A stretch of 6,890 nucleotides of DNA from Caldisericota bacterium (GTDB lineage: Bacteria > Caldisericota > Caldisericia > Caldisericales > Caldisericaceae): NCBI GenBank assembly GCA_030642335.1, contig DAOWNX010000047.1, positions 1 through 6,890 of the forward strand, given 5' to 3'. The notes below the pieces were generated by a model. It ran no database searches. It was not told the DNA's origin and worked only from the letters and a program-made list of their open reading frames with translations. Position numbers and translations under genes: made by a program. Positions 6,119 to 6,890 of this stretch are shown here, piece after piece. Within the stretch, counting starts at the first letter, position 1. The number at the start of each line of letters is the position of its first letter.

Positions 6119-6890
6119 TGCACGTAGCAATATACACCTTAGGCTGTAAAACAAATCAGTATGAAACAGAGCTCATTAGAGAATCGTTCGAAAGCCATGG
6201 CGATACAGTTGTTCCATTCCATAATAAGGCAGACTTATATATTATCAATTCCTGTGTAGTAACAGGCAAAGCAGAGGCAGAAACGAGAAAAGCAGTACAC
6301 CGCGCAAAAAGAACAAATCCAAATGCAAAAATCATCATAACAAGTTGCTTTGCAAGGCTTCGTCCAGATTTTAAAGAAAACGATGTTTCTTTGTATACAG
6401 GAGAACGTAAAAAGATAGCTGATTTCTACTACAATAATACTTACTCGATAGTATCGCTTCAAGAAGAATCAATAAAAAAATTTTCAGGACATACACGAGC
6501 CACAGTCAAGATAGAAGAAGGATGCAACAACTTCTGTGCATACTGCATTGTGCCGTTTGTAAGGGGTAGCAAGATAAAAAGCAAAACAAAAGAAGCCATA
6601 TCAAAAGAAGTACAAGAACTTTCAAAAACAGAATACAAAGAAATTGTACTTTCTGGCACTGAAATCGGCAAATATGGAGAAGACATAGGAACATCTTTGG
6701 CTTCACTTCTAAAAACATTAAAAACGATTGAGGGAATTGAAAGAATAAGAATTAGTTCTATATATCCTACAGCCATAACAGATGATCTTATAAAGAAATT
6801 AAGTCCGCCCGTAACACCTCACCTTCACATTTCCCTTCAATCCGGAGACAACGAAGTACTAAAAAGAATGAACAGAAATTACACAACAGA
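6118..6890 (+). CDS. mtaB: tRNA t6A37 methylthiotransferase MtaB (3'-truncated by window edge)
   Basis: This is a radical SAM enzyme that adds a methylthio group to t6A at position 37 of tRNAs reading ANN codons, giving ms2t6A and stabilising codon pairing. The visible 257 residues hold the N-terminal UPF0004 domain, with cluster-binding Cys10 (TLGCKTNQ), Cys46 (INSCVVT) and Cys77 (ITSCFA), then the radical SAM CxxxCxxC at Cys136, Cys140 and Cys143 (GCNNFCAYCIVPFVRG), and HLHISLQSGDNEVLKRMNR near the cut. The rest of the radical SAM domain and the usual C-terminal TRAM domain would lie beyond the window. TLGCKTNQ with IVPFVRG and the MNRNYTTE ending fit MtaB better than MiaB or RimO, though a sister MiaB-family member cannot be fully excluded. 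The ATG overlaps the hrcA stop (TAATG) and has no nearby ribosome binding site, so translational coupling to hrcA is likely. Confidence 0.92.
   Translation, partial: MHVAIYTLGCKTNQYETELIRESFESHGDTVVPFHNKADLYIINSCVVTGKAEAETRKAVHRAKRTNPNAKIIITSCFARLRPDFKENDVSLYTGERKKIADFYYNNTYSIVSLQEESIKKFSGHTRATVKIEEGCNNFCAYCIVPFVRGSKIKSKTKEAISKEVQELSKTEYKEIVLSGTEIGKYGEDIGTSLASLLKTLKTIEGIERIRISSIYPTAITDDLIKKLSPPVTPHLHISLQSGDNEVLKRMNRNYTT

Noticed and set aside
6156..6776. Several minus-strand open frames opposite mtaB
   Set aside because: The forward frame encodes a clear radical SAM enzyme through the window end. The reverse frames overlap each other, and their Cys/Phe-rich products come from reading mtaB backwards.
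1..6890. A previously undescribed multi-gene system, mobile element, CRISPR array or tRNA/rRNA gene
   Set aside because: Every long forward frame belongs to a well-known core family, the gaps are short and explained by promoters and terminators, and no spaced repeats, transposase motifs, attachment sites or RNA gene signatures were seen.

Overview
The window is an AT-rich bacterial chromosome segment that reads as ordinary housekeeping DNA. All five genes are on the + strand: the 3' part of dnaE (replicative DNA polymerase III alpha subunit), hup (HU nucleoid protein), glnA (type I glutamine synthetase), hrcA (heat-shock repressor) and the 5' part of mtaB (tRNA methylthiotransferase). Both ends are cut inside genes. 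HU, HrcA, a class C polymerase, -35/-10 promoters and strong AAGGAGG-type ribosome binding sites establish Bacteria. The base composition, the GSI-alpha type glutamine synthetase and an HrcA of classical length fit a low-GC lineage, either Firmicutes-like or one of the deep-branching, often thermophilic anaerobic groups. I cannot name the genus from sequence alone.

Layout: positions 2-3031 are dnaE. Positions 3032-3190 hold a weak terminator-like repeat cluster, a near-consensus promoter and a structured leader in front of hup (3191-3472). A clear intrinsic terminator at 3480-3530 closes hup. An A/T-rich spacer of about 140 bases with a promoter at its end precedes glnA (3668-4999). The 87-base glnA-hrcA gap is compact: it holds two copies of a 12-bp palindrome that together form a terminator-like hairpin, immediately followed by an extended -10 promoter so close to the hrcA start that the hrcA mRNA is predicted to be leaderless. 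hrcA (5087-6118) and mtaB (6118 to the window end) overlap by one base (TAATG) and are probably co-translated.

The genes do not form one pathway: dnaE, hup and glnA look like separate transcription units, and hrcA-mtaB a two-gene (or longer) operon. In many Firmicutes, hrcA heads grpE-dnaK-dnaJ and mtaB lies at the far end of the same cluster; here the two are directly adjacent with the chaperone genes absent from between them. I found no sign of a mobile element, CRISPR array, defence or toxin system, RNA gene, or any undescribed multi-gene system. The points worth a second look are regulatory: the hrcA promoter/operator/terminator overlap, the possible leaderless start, the hup leader structure, and the hrcA-mtaB arrangement.
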